A stretch of 64,000 nt of DNA from Pseudomonas fluorescens (GCF_040448305.1 NZ_CP148752.1:4092001-4156000); one strand, 5' to 3'. Shown: positions 25,308-36,333, counted from the first letter of the stretch. Translations and numbers: made by a program. The notes: a model not told the origin generated them from the sequence alone.

Positions 25308-26512
25308 TGGGCACCTCCACTGACTTTGCCGTACAGCGTCACCACGCATGCACCGCCCAGCCCGAGGTTATGGGCCATGGCCAGACGTGCACCGTCGACC
25401 TGGCGTTGATCGGCGTTGCCGCGTAATTGCCGGGTCAGCTCGTAGCACTGCGCCAGACCGGTCGCGCCCAACGGATGGCCCTTGGAAAGCAGGCCGCCGG
25501 ACGGGTTGATGACGATTTGCCCGCCATAGGTGTTGTCGCCGTCCATGACGAACTTCTCGGCCCCGCCCTCGGGGCAGAAACCCAGCGACTCGTAGCAGAT
25601 CACTTCGTTCTGGGCGAAGCAGTCATGCAGCTCGCACACATCGATGTCCTGCGGGCCGACACCGGCCTTCTCGTAGACCTGGCCCACGGCGGCGTGGGTC
25701 ATGTGGGTGCCGACCCAATCGAGCAGCGACGGCTTTTCGAAGTTGAAGGATTCCGGGGTGTCGGTGGTCATCGCCTGGGCGACGATTTCCACGTCGCGGC
25801 GCAGGCCATGCTTTTTCGCAAAACGCTCGGACACCAGGATCGCCGCGGCACCACCGCAGGTTGGCGGGCACGCCATCAGGCGGGTCATGACGCCTGGCAG
25901 AATCACCGGGTCGTTCATCACGTCTTCGACGCTAAGCACCTTGCGAAACAATGCGAGCGGGTTGTTGGCTGCATGACGGCTGGCCTTGGCGCGCACGGCG
26001 GCGAAGGTTTCCATTTTGGTGCCGTATTTGTGCATGTACTCGCGCCCGGCACCACCGAAGGTACGGATGGCCTGAGGCATGCCATCCATATCGGCGGTGA
26101 GACCGCGCAGGATCGGCAGGAAGCGTTCGCGGGTTGGCGGGCGGTCGTCCCAGTGGGATTTCAACGCGCCGGCCTGCATCTGCTCGAAACCCACCGCCAA
26201 TACGCAATCGGCCGAACCGGACTCGATGGCCTTGCGCGCCAGGTACAACGCGGTGGAACCGGTGGAGCAGTTGTTGTTGACGTTGACCACAGGAATCCCG
26301 GTCATGCCCACTTCGTACAGCACGGTCTGACCGCAGGTGGAGTCGCCGTAGACATAACCGGCATACGCTTCTTGCACCAGTTTGTAGTCAATGCCCGCAT
26401 CAGCCAGGGCCAGGCGTACCGCTTCGGAACCCATCTGCACATAGGTCGGGCTGTCGCTGGGCTTGCGGAACGGGATCATGCCGACGCCGGCCACCAGTAC
26501 TTTTTCGCTCAT
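25304..26512 (-). CDS. SCPx-type thiolase (acetyl-CoA acetyltransferase/lipid-transfer type)
   Basis: 402 residues, of the sterol-carrier-protein-X thiolase subfamily, which cleaves 3-ketoacyl-CoAs, including 2-methyl-branched ones. Nucleophile Cys82 in NVNNNCSTGSTA; HDCFAQNE and GHPLGATGLAQCYEL hold the catalytic His residues. A close paralogue (394 residues) is encoded at 37501 on the other strand. It lies 28 bp after an acyl-CoA dehydrogenase and overlaps the next dehydrogenase. Confidence 0.93.
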   Translation of the reverse strand: MSEKVLVAGVGMIPFRKPSDSPTYVQMGSEAVRLALADAGIDYKLVQEAYAGYVYGDSTCGQTVLYEVGMTGIPVVNVNNNCSTGSTALYLARKAIESGSADCVLAVGFEQMQAGALKSHWDDRPPTRERFLPILRGLTADMDGMPQAIRTFGGAGREYMHKYGTKMETFAAVRAKASRHAANNPLALFRKVLSVEDVMNDPVILPGVMTRLMACPPTCGGAAAILVSERFAKKHGLRRDVEIVAQAMTTDTPESFNFEKPSLLDWVGTHMTHAAVGQVYEKAGVGPQDIDVCELHDCFAQNEVICYESLGFCPEGGAEKFVMDGDNTYGGQIVINPSGGLLSKGHPLGATGLAQCYELTRQLRGNADQRQVDGARLAMAHNLGLGGACVVTLYGKVSGGAQ

Positions 26513-26540
26513 GGTGTCACCTGAAAATGAGGGGGAAGGA

Positions 26541-27680
<1,140 letters not shown>

Positions 27681-27759
27681 CGGGATCTCCAGTGGGTTGC
27701 CAGGCAGGCATGCGCCTGGTTCGTGGGCCCACTGTATTGGCGGGGGGTGGGTGATGAAG

Positions 27760-27776
27760 CCACCCGGATCGGGTAG
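27760..27776 (-). promoter_or_regulatory. Island operator, site C (acyl-CoA dehydrogenase/thiolase operon)
   Basis: CCACCCGGATCGGGTAG, one mismatch. AATACAGT (27731-27738) contains -10-like hexamers 21-23 bp downstream on the minus strand. Confidence 0.75.
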
Positions 27777-27790
27777 CGGATTGCGACCCC

Positions 27791-27883
27791 CTGTGGGAGC
27801 GAGCTTGCTCGCGATGGCGGCGGCACATTCAATATTGGCGGTGCCTGACACTCCGCTATCGCGAGCAAGCTCGCTCCCACAGG
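27791..27883. repeat. REP pair upstream of the acyl-CoA dehydrogenase operon
   Basis: CTGTGGGAGCGAGCTTGCTC (from 27791) and the inverted copy GAGCAAGCTCGCTCCCACAG (to 27882). It separates the ligase operon end from the next operon. Confidence 0.9.
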
Positions 27884-27897
27884 TTTTTGTGATGCGC

Positions 27898-29421
27898 TTA
27901 TTTACGCAGTTCGCGCTTGAGGACTTTGCCGGCGGCTGACAGTGGCAGCTCGTCGCGGAACTCGACGGTCTTGGGGCACTTGTAGGGGGCGATGAATTCA
28001 CGACAAAACAGGCGCAATTGTTCTTCATCGACCTGCGAATCAGGCCTGCGCACCACCACCGCGTGAACCGCCTCGCCCCACTGCTCATGGGGAATGCCGA
28101 TCACTGCGCACATCGCCACGGCCGGGTGTCGCGCCAGTACGTTTTCGACTTCTGCCGAGTAAACGTTTTCCCCACCGCTGACGATCATGTCCTTCAAGCG
28201 GTCGACGATGAACAGGTAGCCCTGCTCGTCCATCCACGCTGCGTCGCCGGTGTACAGCCAACCGTCGCGCAACGCGCTGGCGGTTTCCTCGGGCTTGTTC
28301 CAGTAGCCCTGCATGATGTTCGGCCCGCGCACGATGATCTCGCCCACCGTGCCACGCGGCACCTCTTGACCCTGCGGGTCGACAATCTTCACGTTGACGC
28401 CCAGGCCGCCACGCCCCACCGAGCGCGACAAACCGCTGATGCGCGCCTCTGGCGTGTGATTGCACGGCAGGTTGCTGGACACCACCGGGCAGGCCTCGGT
28501 CAGTCCGTAGGAATGTGAAAGTTCGATGTCCGGCAGTCTGGCCAGCACTTGCTCGACCATATCCCCGGCACTGGGTGAAGCGCCGTAGGTCAGGCGTTCC
28601 AGGCTGCCCAGGTCATACTGGTCAAAGTCAGGATGAGCCAACAGCGCAAGGATCATGGCCGGCACCAGCAACGTCTCGGTGACCCGTTCGCGCTCAATCA
28701 TCTGCAATGTCTGCAACGGGTCGAAGCTCGACACCAGCACATGGCTTTCACCGGCCAGAAACTGAATCAGCGCACGGGCCATGCCGGCGACATGGAACAG
28801 CGGTGCGACATGCATCAGCAGGCCGCCGCGGATCGGCGGCATGTCCACCATGCGGGGCATGCACGCCGACCACAGGTTCAGGTGCGACTGCATCACACCC
28901 TTTGGAAACCCGGTGGTGCCGCCGGTGTACATGATGCAAGCAAGGTCTTCCCCGCCCCGCCCGGCGTCTTGCACCGGAGCAGTCTGGGCAATCAGTTGCT
29001 CGAAACCCGACATGCCGGCCGGCACGTCACCGTCGCCCGCGTAGATAAACAACGGAGCACGCTGGGCACGGGCACGAATGCTGTCGGCCAGCCCGGCGAA
29101 GTGTTCATCGACGATGAGGATGCCGGTACTGCAATCGTCCAGCGAATAGACGATCTCCGGCACGCTCCAGCGGATGTTCACCGGGTTGAGTACCCCACCG
29201 CCCCACCACACGCCCATGATGTATTCCAGGTAGCGGTCGGAGTTCAGCGCCAGCATGCCGACCCGGTCACCGGCCGCCATGCCTAGTTTCTGCAAGGCGC
29301 CCGCCAGGCGAGCGACCCGTTCGCCAAATTCACGGTAGGTGTGGCGACGCTCGCCATGGATAGTCGCGATATGGTCCGGGTTCTGTTGCAGCGTGCGTTG
29401 CAGGCATTGGGTCATGTACAT
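27898..29421 (-). CDS. Acyl-CoA synthetase (AMP-binding), copy 1
   Basis: 507 residues of the ANL adenylate-forming family. ATP loop MYTGGTTGFPKGVMQS, YTGDAAWMDEQGYLFIVDRL hinge, SGGENVYSAEVE, and the catalytic Lys near the end (SAAGKVLKRELRK). It activates a free acid to its CoA thioester. It starts 4 bp after the stop of a paralogous ligase, with weak ribosome-site signal, so it is probably coupled. The two ligases may handle different intermediates (for example the parent acid and a shortened one). Confidence 0.93.
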   Translation of the reverse strand: MYMTQCLQRTLQQNPDHIATIHGERRHTYREFGERVARLAGALQKLGMAAGDRVGMLALNSDRYLEYIMGVWWGGGVLNPVNIRWSVPEIVYSLDDCSTGILIVDEHFAGLADSIRARAQRAPLFIYAGDGDVPAGMSGFEQLIAQTAPVQDAGRGGEDLACIMYTGGTTGFPKGVMQSHLNLWSACMPRMVDMPPIRGGLLMHVAPLFHVAGMARALIQFLAGESHVLVSSFDPLQTLQMIERERVTETLLVPAMILALLAHPDFDQYDLGSLERLTYGASPSAGDMVEQVLARLPDIELSHSYGLTEACPVVSSNLPCNHTPEARISGLSRSVGRGGLGVNVKIVDPQGQEVPRGTVGEIIVRGPNIMQGYWNKPEETASALRDGWLYTGDAAWMDEQGYLFIVDRLKDMIVSGGENVYSAEVENVLARHPAVAMCAVIGIPHEQWGEAVHAVVVRRPDSQVDEEQLRLFCREFIAPYKCPKTVEFRDELPLSAAGKVLKRELRK

Positions 29422-29425
29422 GCTG

Positions 29426-30982
29426 TCAGCTCACGCCCCGATCCGTGCCCCGCCAGAACGGTTCGCGCAGATCGCGCTTGAGTACCTTGCCCGCACCGGA
29501 CAACGGCAACGCAGCACGGAATTCCACGGATTTCGGGGTCTTGTAGCCGGCAATCTGCCGACGGCAGTGTTCAATGATCTGGGCGCTTGCAACCTCGTTG
29601 TCCGGCTTGAGCACCACCACCGCGTGCACCGCTTCGCCCCACTGCGCGCAGGGAATGCCGATCACTGCGCAGGCGGCGACGGCCGGGTGACTGGCAATGG
29701 CGCTTTCCACCTCGCCGGAATACACGTTCTCGCCACCGCTGACGATCATGTCCTTGAAGCGGTCGACGATGTAGATAAAGCCATCCGCGTCCATGTAGGC
29801 GCCGTCGCCGGTGTGCATCCAGCCGCCGCGCAAGGCCTTGGCGGTTTCCTCGGGGTTGTTCCAGTAGCCGAGCATGATGTTCGGGCCGCGCACCACCACT
29901 TCGCCGACGGTACCGCAGGGCACTTCGTTGTCATTTTCGTCGACGATGCGCACCGTGACCCCCAGCCCCGGCCGCCCGGCCGAGCGCAGGCGGCCATTGG
30001 CGATGCCTTCGGCGCTGTGGTTTTCCGGGCCGTTGGCAGAGATCGGCGGCGCCGCTTCGGTCATGCCGTAGCCTTGGGTGAACTCGACATTCGGCAAGGC
30101 CTTGAGTGCCATTTCCAGCAAGGGCACGGCAATCGGCGAAGCGCCGTAAGTCAGGCTGCGCAGGCAGCTCAGATCATGCCTGGCGAAATCGGGGTGCATG
30201 ATCAGCGCCTGAAGCATGGTCGGCACGATCAGGATATCGGTGATGCGCTCGCGCTCGATGGTGCGCATCACGTCCTGGGCATCGAAGGCCGGAACGAAAA
30301 TACTCGGCAGCCCCAGCAGCGAAATCAGGATCACCCGCGACAGCGCCGCCAGGTGGAACATCGGCGCGATGTGCAGGGTCAAGGCGTCCGCCGGCACCGG
30401 CACGTCGGCGGCGCGGGCCACGGCAGCGGTCCACAGGTTCATGTGCGACTGCATCACGCCTTTCGGTCGGCCGGTGGTGCCGCCGGTGTACATGATGCTC
30501 GCCAGGTCATCGCCGCCGCGAAACGCGTCGTCCACAGGCGTGGCTTCACGAATCAATTGCTCGTAGGACAGCATGCCTTCTGGCAACGGCCCGTCGCCAA
30601 TGTGGATCAACAGCGGCCGCACCCTGGCGCTGCTGGCAATGCCTTCGGCCAAGGGCAGGAAGGTGTCGTCGATCAGCAGGATGCGGGTGTCGCAGTCGTC
30701 CAGCGAATAGACGATTTCCGGCACGCTCCAGCGAATGTTCACCGGGTTGACCACGCCACCGCCCCACCAGGTCGCCAGGAAATACTCAAGGAATCGGTCG
30801 GAGTTCAGGCCCAGCAGACCGACGCGATCGCCGGTCTGCATCCCTAGTTGCTGGAAGGCCCCGGCCAGGCGAGCCACCCGGTCGGCCAGTTCGGCATAGG
30901 TGCGGCGTCGGTCACGAAAGACCGTCGCCACGGCATGGGGACGTTGCTGCAGCACGCGGTGCAGGCCTTGGGTCAGATACAT
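29426..30982 (-). CDS. Acyl-CoA synthetase (AMP-binding), copy 2
   Basis: 518 residues, same family and domain order as its downstream neighbour: MYTGGTTGRPKGVMQS, HTGDGAYMDADGFIYIVDRF, SGGENVYSGEVE and catalytic Lys in SGAGKVLKRDLRE. The N-terminus (MYLTQGLHRVLQQRP) mirrors that of copy 1, showing a tandem duplication. Third gene of the racemase operon, 51 bp after the hydratase stop. Confidence 0.93.
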   Translation of the reverse strand: MYLTQGLHRVLQQRPHAVATVFRDRRRTYAELADRVARLAGAFQQLGMQTGDRVGLLGLNSDRFLEYFLATWWGGGVVNPVNIRWSVPEIVYSLDDCDTRILLIDDTFLPLAEGIASSARVRPLLIHIGDGPLPEGMLSYEQLIREATPVDDAFRGGDDLASIMYTGGTTGRPKGVMQSHMNLWTAAVARAADVPVPADALTLHIAPMFHLAALSRVILISLLGLPSIFVPAFDAQDVMRTIERERITDILIVPTMLQALIMHPDFARHDLSCLRSLTYGASPIAVPLLEMALKALPNVEFTQGYGMTEAAPPISANGPENHSAEGIANGRLRSAGRPGLGVTVRIVDENDNEVPCGTVGEVVVRGPNIMLGYWNNPEETAKALRGGWMHTGDGAYMDADGFIYIVDRFKDMIVSGGENVYSGEVESAIASHPAVAACAVIGIPCAQWGEAVHAVVVLKPDNEVASAQIIEHCRRQIAGYKTPKSVEFRAALPLSGAGKVLKRDLREPFWRGTDRGVS

Positions 30983-31033
30983 GAGGTTCTCCTGTGAATT
31001 ATTGTTGTCAGGTAACGAACGCGACTCTACGGA

Positions 31034-31837
31034 TCAGGTACCGGTGTATTTCGGCGAGCGCTGCTCGACCTGGGCCATGCGCCCTTCGGCGTGATCTTCG
31101 CTGTCGCGCAGCAAGCCCCAGTGCAGATGGGCCTGGGTGACGAAATCCCGGGGCGCGAGATGGGCGCTCTGCAAGGCCAGGCGCTTGATCGACTGCACCG
31201 CGAGCGGGCCGTTGGCGGCAATGCGCTCGGCCAGGTCCAGCGCCGCTGCCAGCAGACGGTCCTTGGGCAGCAGCTCGATGATCAAACCGATGTCCAAGGC
31301 CTGCCCGGCGTTGATCGATTCCCCGGTCAGCGCCATTTTCATGGCATGGGCCGCTGGAATTGCACGCAGCAAGTACTGCACGCCACCGGCCGCCGGAATG
31401 GTCGCGTCGCACACCTCAGGCAAGCCGAACGTGGCGCTGGCCGAGGCAATGCGCAGATCGCATTGCAGCGCCAGCTCAAGACCGCCCCCCAGGCAGGCCC
31501 CATTGATGGCGGCAATCACCGGTTTCCAGATGTCCAGGTCGCTGAGGTCGAACAGCCGGCTGTAGCCGCCCTCCTCGGCTTCGGTTTCGCGGCTTTTGAG
31601 GGTGCCGGCGACAAAACCGGATGCCGCCAGCAACGACTCCTTGTGGCTTGCACCGCTGCAAAACGCGCGCTCGCCGGCACCGGTCAAGACGATCACCCGC
31701 ACCTGCTCGTCATCCTGGCAGGCACCCAGGGTCTTGCGCAGGTGCATCAGATCGCTGACGCTCAGCGCGTTGTTCGACTGTTGCGCATCGAGCGTGATGA
31801 GTGCCACGTGATCGATGATCTTGAACTGAATGGCCAT
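31034..31837 (-). CDS. Enoyl-CoA hydratase
   Basis: 267-residue crotonase with both catalytic Glu of classical hydratases in place (LGGGLELALQCD and FGLPEVCDAT). Oxyanion-hole segment: AFCSGASHKESL. It adds water to a 2-enoyl-CoA. Second gene of the racemase operon. The presence of both Glu contrasts with the family member at 22326. Confidence 0.92.
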   Translation of the reverse strand: MAIQFKIIDHVALITLDAQQSNNALSVSDLMHLRKTLGACQDDEQVRVIVLTGAGERAFCSGASHKESLLAASGFVAGTLKSRETEAEEGGYSRLFDLSDLDIWKPVIAAINGACLGGGLELALQCDLRIASASATFGLPEVCDATIPAAGGVQYLLRAIPAAHAMKMALTGESINAGQALDIGLIIELLPKDRLLAAALDLAERIAANGPLAVQSIKRLALQSAHLAPRDFVTQAHLHWGLLRDSEDHAEGRMAQVEQRSPKYTGT

Positions 31838-31876
31838 GGTGTAACTCCTGCGCTGCGCGATTCTTCATGTTGTTTT

Positions 31877-33031
31877 TCAGGCGCCAAAACCCAGGCCCAG
31901 TTCACGCAAGCGCTCGATGGCCGCGGTGTCGAAGCCCCAGTCGCGCAGTGCTGCGTCGCCATGTTCTCCACGCTCGGGCGCCGGTTGCGGTTGCGCCGAT
32001 GGCGTGCCGAGGAAACGCGGAGCCGGGACCGGTTGCACCACCCCGTCGACTTCGATGAAGCTGCCACGGGCAACGCCGTGGGGGTGCCTGGCTGCTTCGG
32101 CCAGGCCCAACACCGGTGCAACGCAGGCGTCGCTGCCTTCGAAGGCCTCTTCCCATTGTTTGCGGGTACGACCGAGGAACGCGGCAGTAAATGCCTCACG
32201 CAGGCGTGGCCAGCCAACCCGGTCGTGCTGGCTGGGCAGGTCTGCGTTGGAGAGCCCGAGAATGTCCAGCATCTGCCCATAGAAGCGCGATTCAATCGGC
32301 CCGATCGCCATGTACTGGCCGTCGCGGGTTTCGTAGGTGTCGTACCAGGGCGCACCGCCATCGAGCAGGTTGCTGCCGCGCTGTTCTTTCCAGTGACCAC
32401 CGGCCAGCAGGCCCCAGATCACCGAGCCCAGCTGCGCCGCACCTTCGGTCATCGCCGCGTCGACCACCTGCCCGGCGCCGCCGCGCTGCACATTGACCAG
32501 CGCCGCCAGTACGCCCATCGCCAGCAACATGCCGCCACCGCCATAGTCACCCACCAGGTTCAGCGGCGGCACCGGCCGACCACCGGCCGGGCCAATACTC
32601 GACAGCACACCCGACAAGGCGATGTAGTTCAGGTCATGACCGGCGCGATCGGCCATCGGGCCGGTCTGGCCCCAGCCGGTCATACGGGCGTAGACCAGGC
32701 GCGGATTGCGCTGTAGCGCGACTTCCGGGCCGAGCCCCAGGCGCTCCATCGTGCCGGGGCGAAACCCTTCGATCACCACGTCGGCGCGTTCAATCAACTC
32801 CAGCGCGACAGCGACACTGTCGGGGCGTTTCAGGTCGAGAGTGACCGAACGGCGGTTGCGCCCGGTGATGTCGGCCCGCTTGCCTTCAAGTTTCGGCCCC
32901 AGGTCACTGGCCTTCTGCGGCCGGTCGATGCGTACCACGTCGGCGCCCATGTCGGCCAACAGCATGGTGCCAAACGGCGCCGGCCCGATTGCCTCAAACT
33001 CCACCACCCGAATGCCGCTCAGTACGCCCAT
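31877..33031 (-). CDS. Alpha-methylacyl-CoA racemase (CaiB/BaiF class III fold)
   Basis: 384 residues from the ATG at 33031 (MGVLSGIRVVEFEAIGPAPF) behind GGAG. All three catalytic residues of mycobacterial MCR (H126, D156, E241) are found with identical spacing: H132 in AGHDLNY, D162 in LVGDYGGGG, E247 in GPIESRF. The enzyme interconverts (2R)- and (2S)-2-methylacyl-CoA so that stereospecific acyl-CoA dehydrogenases can act, as needed for sterol side chains and isoprenoid acids. First gene of a four-gene operon with a hydratase and two ligases; the best copy of the island palindrome (site D) is 87 bp upstream. A CoA-transferase role is less likely given these residues. Confidence 0.92.
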   Translation of the reverse strand: MGVLSGIRVVEFEAIGPAPFGTMLLADMGADVVRIDRPQKASDLGPKLEGKRADITGRNRRSVTLDLKRPDSVAVALELIERADVVIEGFRPGTMERLGLGPEVALQRNPRLVYARMTGWGQTGPMADRAGHDLNYIALSGVLSSIGPAGGRPVPPLNLVGDYGGGGMLLAMGVLAALVNVQRGGAGQVVDAAMTEGAAQLGSVIWGLLAGGHWKEQRGSNLLDGGAPWYDTYETRDGQYMAIGPIESRFYGQMLDILGLSNADLPSQHDRVGWPRLREAFTAAFLGRTRKQWEEAFEGSDACVAPVLGLAEAARHPHGVARGSFIEVDGVVQPVPAPRFLGTPSAQPQPAPERGEHGDAALRDWGFDTAAIERLRELGLGFGA

Positions 33032-33117
33032 CGCCAACGCTCCGTGATTCTTCTGGAGCGCCAGCAGCACTCCTATTGTTGTGCCATCCAGTAGATCAAT
33101 CCCGGCCCCACCGACCA

Positions 33118-33134
33118 CCACCCGCATCGGGTGG
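33118..33134 (-). promoter_or_regulatory. Island operator, site D (racemase operon; between divergent genes)
   Basis: CCACCCG-CAT-CGGGTGG, perfect; the arms extend to 10 bp each (33115-33137). TCTACT (33090-33095) lies 22 bp downstream towards the racemase. No -10 hexamer lies at that distance on the plus strand, so the site probably serves the racemase operon; the divergent LuxR gene has a possible sigma-70 -10, TACACT, at 33175-33180. Confidence 0.8.
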
Positions 33135-33228
33135 TGGCCGCCAAAGACAGGGTCATCCCGGCCATGGTCTGGGTTACACTCGATGAGATTCGGCGCACTC
33201 ACAAAACAAAAAAGAATCGGACAGCCCC

Positions 33229-36060
33229 ATGGATAAACACCGCAAGTCCAATGCATCGGACACCCATGCCAGCCAGGTCTTCAATCCGGTTCAGTCCCCG
33301 ATCGTCAGCACCAAACTGGTTCCGCCGCGCAGCGCCGGGCGCCTGATTTCCCGCGAGCGCCTGCAGGAGCAAATGCTCAAGGCCCGCCGCCTGCGTTGCA
33401 TCGTGCTCAAGGGGCCGGCCGGGTGTGGCAAGACCTCGACCCTGATCGCCTGGCGCCAGGCGCTGTTGCCGCTGGGGTTCGATGTGGCGTGGCTGACGCT
33501 GTCGGCGGATGACAACGAACTGGCGCGCTTTCTTGACTATCTGCTGGCGAGCCTCGGCCAGATCGACCCGACGCTCGTGCGCGAAGCGACTCAACTGGAA
33601 GGTCGCGGCATCGACAGCGAAGCCGTGGAGCGGACTGTCATCACCCTGGTGCGCAGCATTGCCAGCCGTGGCCGTGAGCTGGTGCTGGTACTCGACGACC
33701 TGCACCACCTGACTGACGTAGGCATTCACCAGGCCCTGCAATGGCTGATCGACTACGCCCCGGCCAACCTGCATCTGGCGCTGATATCGCGCAGTGTCGT
33801 GCCGCTGTCCCTGGCGCGGTTGCGCAGCCAGGAACTGGTGCTGGAACTGAACCTGCGGGACTTGCGTTTCACGTCCGCCGAATCCGAACAGTTCCTCAAG
33901 GCGCAGTTGGGCGAGATCACCGCCCGGGACGCCAGGATGATGCATGAGCTGACCGATGGCTGGGTCGCCGGCCTGCAACTGCTCGCCGTCAGCCGCAAAA
34001 AGAATCGCCCGCCTGCCGCCACAGAGGCAACGTCGGTGCAGGCGCAGCTACGGGACGATCAAGCCTTCGCCAGGTTTTTCGAGGTCGAAGTGTTGTCCCA
34101 CCTGTCACCGACAGACCTGGACCTGTTGCTGCTCATGGCCGTGTGCAACCGTTTCTGCGCCTCGTTGTGCGCTGCCTTGAGCGGTCACCCGCAGGCGGTT
34201 GCCGAGGCGAACGCGCTGCTGACGCGGCTGGAGCGAGACAACCTGTTCCTGATTCCGGTGGACAGCGCCGAGCGCGAAACCTGGTATCGCCTGCACCCAT
34301 TGCTGCGCGAAACCCTGCTCAAGTATTTCGACTCGCGCAGCAACGCCGAGCAACAAGCGGTGCACGTTCGCGCATGGAACTGGTTCCGCGAGCACAATCA
34401 CCTGGATGAAGCGGTGCACCATGCGGTCATGGGCGGCGACCCGTCGGCCGCCGCCGATCTGGTGGAACAACACTGCGAGGCGCTGTACGCCCATGGCGAC
34501 CTGCGCATGTTGATCGAGCTGGTGCGGCTGTTGCCGGTCGAACAGGTACAGGCCCGGGTCAAGCTGCGCATTCTCAAAACGCGGATGCAGCTGTATGCCA
34601 GGGACTTCGTGGCCTGCACCGCCAGCCTCGAACAACTGTTTCGCGACGTTCCCGAGAGCGAAGTCCATGACCGCTTCATGATCTCGCTGCTGCGCGCCTC
34701 TTTGGCCCTGCAACGGGATGACACCGATGCGGCCATGACGGTCCTGCCGCAATTGCTCAACCCGCCTGCGGGCAGCAACAGCGTGGCCATCGGCTCCTGT
34801 GCCAACATCCTGTCCTGGCTGTACATGCACCGCGGTGAATACGAAAAGGCCCGGCAGGTGCAACTCGACCGGCCGAACCTGCTGATCAATGGCCAGCCGC
34901 TGTTGGGGACCACGGCGGGCAGCCTTCAGGGTCGTTGCCTGATCGGCTTGAGCTTGGCCCTTGAAGGCCAGATGACCCAGGCGGAACGGGTTTACCGCGA
35001 TGTGCTGCATGAAGCCAGCCAATGCGGCAAGGGCGGTGCCGACGCGACTTATCTCTCCGCTGCGCTGCTCGGCGAAGTGCTATACGAAACCAACGACCTC
35101 GACGCCGCGTTCAAGATGCTCTCGGGCTGGATCGACATTCTCGAACGGATTTCGATTCCCGATTCCGTGCTGCGTGTGCTGCAAGTGCTGTGGAATGTGC
35201 AATGGCTGGCGGGTAACCATCAGGAGGCCCTGGCGTTTGTCGAGCGGCTTGATGAGTACGCGATCAAACTCGGCCTGGAGCGCCTGCAAGCCTACTGCCT
35301 GACCTGGCAGGTGCGCTGGTTGCTGACGCTCGGGGAAACCGCACAAGCCCAGGCCAAACTGGCGCGCCTGGATGCCATCGACGCGCGCCACCCGGACGCC
35401 GGGCACACGGCACTCAAGGAAATCCACATCCTGGCCGAGAACGCCCGCGCTCGCTGGCAACTGGCACAGGGCGACCTGGACGGCGCCTTCGCACGCATAG
35501 AACAGCTGATCGAAACCTGTGAAAGGCACCGCCGCCAACTCGGAGCGGTACGCCTGATGGTGCTCAGTGCCGTGATCGAGTCCGAACGGGGTCACCATGA
35601 GCAGGCGCGGGACAAGGTCATGGAGGCGCTGCGCCGAGGGCAACGCTTCGGCCTGGTACGTAGCCTCATCGACGCCCACCCGAACGGGTTGAACCTGATC
35701 TGCGATATCACCAGCCGGGAAGTCCTGGACCCGGTGCTGGCGTTTTATGTCGAGCGCTTGCAGGCCGCCGGGGCCACGGCCCCTGCGGTCTCGAAAGCCA
35801 AGCCCGCGACGGCGGCAACCAGCAAACCGCTGGCGGCCGGGATCGAGCCCTTGAGCGAGCGGGAGATCGAAGTGGTGCGCCTGCTGGCCCAGGCCCTGCC
35901 CAACAAGAAAATCGCCCGTGCGCTGGGGCTGTCCCCGGAAACCGTGAAATGGCACCTGAGCCATATCTACAGCAAGCTCGGCGTCAGCAGCCGCGATGAA
36001 GCGGTGGCGCGGGTGCGGGATCTGGAATCGCAAAGCGATACCGGGGTTACCCCTCCATAA
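33229..36060 (+). CDS. MalT-like LuxR-family regulator (second copy)
   Basis: 943-residue ATP-dependent transcription activator. Walker A LKGPAGCGKTSTLIAW, Walker B VLVLDDLHHL, winged-helix/TPR sensor domain (about 350-850), and C-terminal LuxR helix-turn-helix (PLSEREIEVVRLLAQALPN to KLGVSSRDEA). Distinct from the 736-residue regulator at 16583 but of the same architecture. It sits divergent from the racemase operon and upstream of the plus-strand beta-oxidation operon. Either this protein, the first regulator, or both could be the receptor for the island's inducer. Confidence 0.94.
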   Translation: MDKHRKSNASDTHASQVFNPVQSPIVSTKLVPPRSAGRLISRERLQEQMLKARRLRCIVLKGPAGCGKTSTLIAWRQALLPLGFDVAWLTLSADDNELARFLDYLLASLGQIDPTLVREATQLEGRGIDSEAVERTVITLVRSIASRGRELVLVLDDLHHLTDVGIHQALQWLIDYAPANLHLALISRSVVPLSLARLRSQELVLELNLRDLRFTSAESEQFLKAQLGEITARDARMMHELTDGWVAGLQLLAVSRKKNRPPAATEATSVQAQLRDDQAFARFFEVEVLSHLSPTDLDLLLLMAVCNRFCASLCAALSGHPQAVAEANALLTRLERDNLFLIPVDSAERETWYRLHPLLRETLLKYFDSRSNAEQQAVHVRAWNWFREHNHLDEAVHHAVMGGDPSAAADLVEQHCEALYAHGDLRMLIELVRLLPVEQVQARVKLRILKTRMQLYARDFVACTASLEQLFRDVPESEVHDRFMISLLRASLALQRDDTDAAMTVLPQLLNPPAGSNSVAIGSCANILSWLYMHRGEYEKARQVQLDRPNLLINGQPLLGTTAGSLQGRCLIGLSLALEGQMTQAERVYRDVLHEASQCGKGGADATYLSAALLGEVLYETNDLDAAFKMLSGWIDILERISIPDSVLRVLQVLWNVQWLAGNHQEALAFVERLDEYAIKLGLERLQAYCLTWQVRWLLTLGETAQAQAKLARLDAIDARHPDAGHTALKEIHILAENARARWQLAQGDLDGAFARIEQLIETCERHRRQLGAVRLMVLSAVIESERGHHEQARDKVMEALRRGQRFGLVRSLIDAHPNGLNLICDITSREVLDPVLAFYVERLQAAGATAPAVSKAKPATAATSKPLAAGIEPLSEREIEVVRLLAQALPNKKIARALGLSPETVKWHLSHIYSKLGVSSRDEAVARVRDLESQSDTGVTPP

Positions 36061-36076
36061 CAGACAAGTAAAGAAC

Positions 36077-36170
36077 CTGTGGGAGCGAGCTTGCTCGCGA
36101 TGACTGACTGCCAGCCAATACAGATGTCGACTGACAGTCCGCTATCGCGAGCAAGCTCGCTCCCACAGGG
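36077..36170. repeat. REP pair after the second LuxR regulator gene
   Basis: CTGTGGGAGCGAGCTTGCTC (from 36077) and inverted GAGCAAGCTCGCTCCCACAG, 94 bp in all. It lies between the regulator stop and operator site E. Confidence 0.9.
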
Positions 36171-36207
36171 ATTGTGTTGAGCCTGTAACCGGCAAATTCT
36201 CCCCCCG

Positions 36208-36224
36208 CCACCCACCTCGGGTGG
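36208..36224 (+). promoter_or_regulatory. Island operator, site E (plus-strand beta-oxidation operon)
   Basis: CCACCCACCTCGGGTGG, one mismatch. TATCGT (36247-36252) follows after 22 bp, a fair -10. The predicted start near 36259 gives a 75-base leader before the GTG at 36334. Confidence 0.75.
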
Positions 36225-36333
36225 CGTTCGCTCGCTGCCCCCCACCTATCGTAACCCTCAGACCACAGGCGCAGTTCGCGCCTTGCGTAAGCGCTCGGCC
36301 TATGGCCGGCCTGGCATTTTTGAGGAGTCTTGC

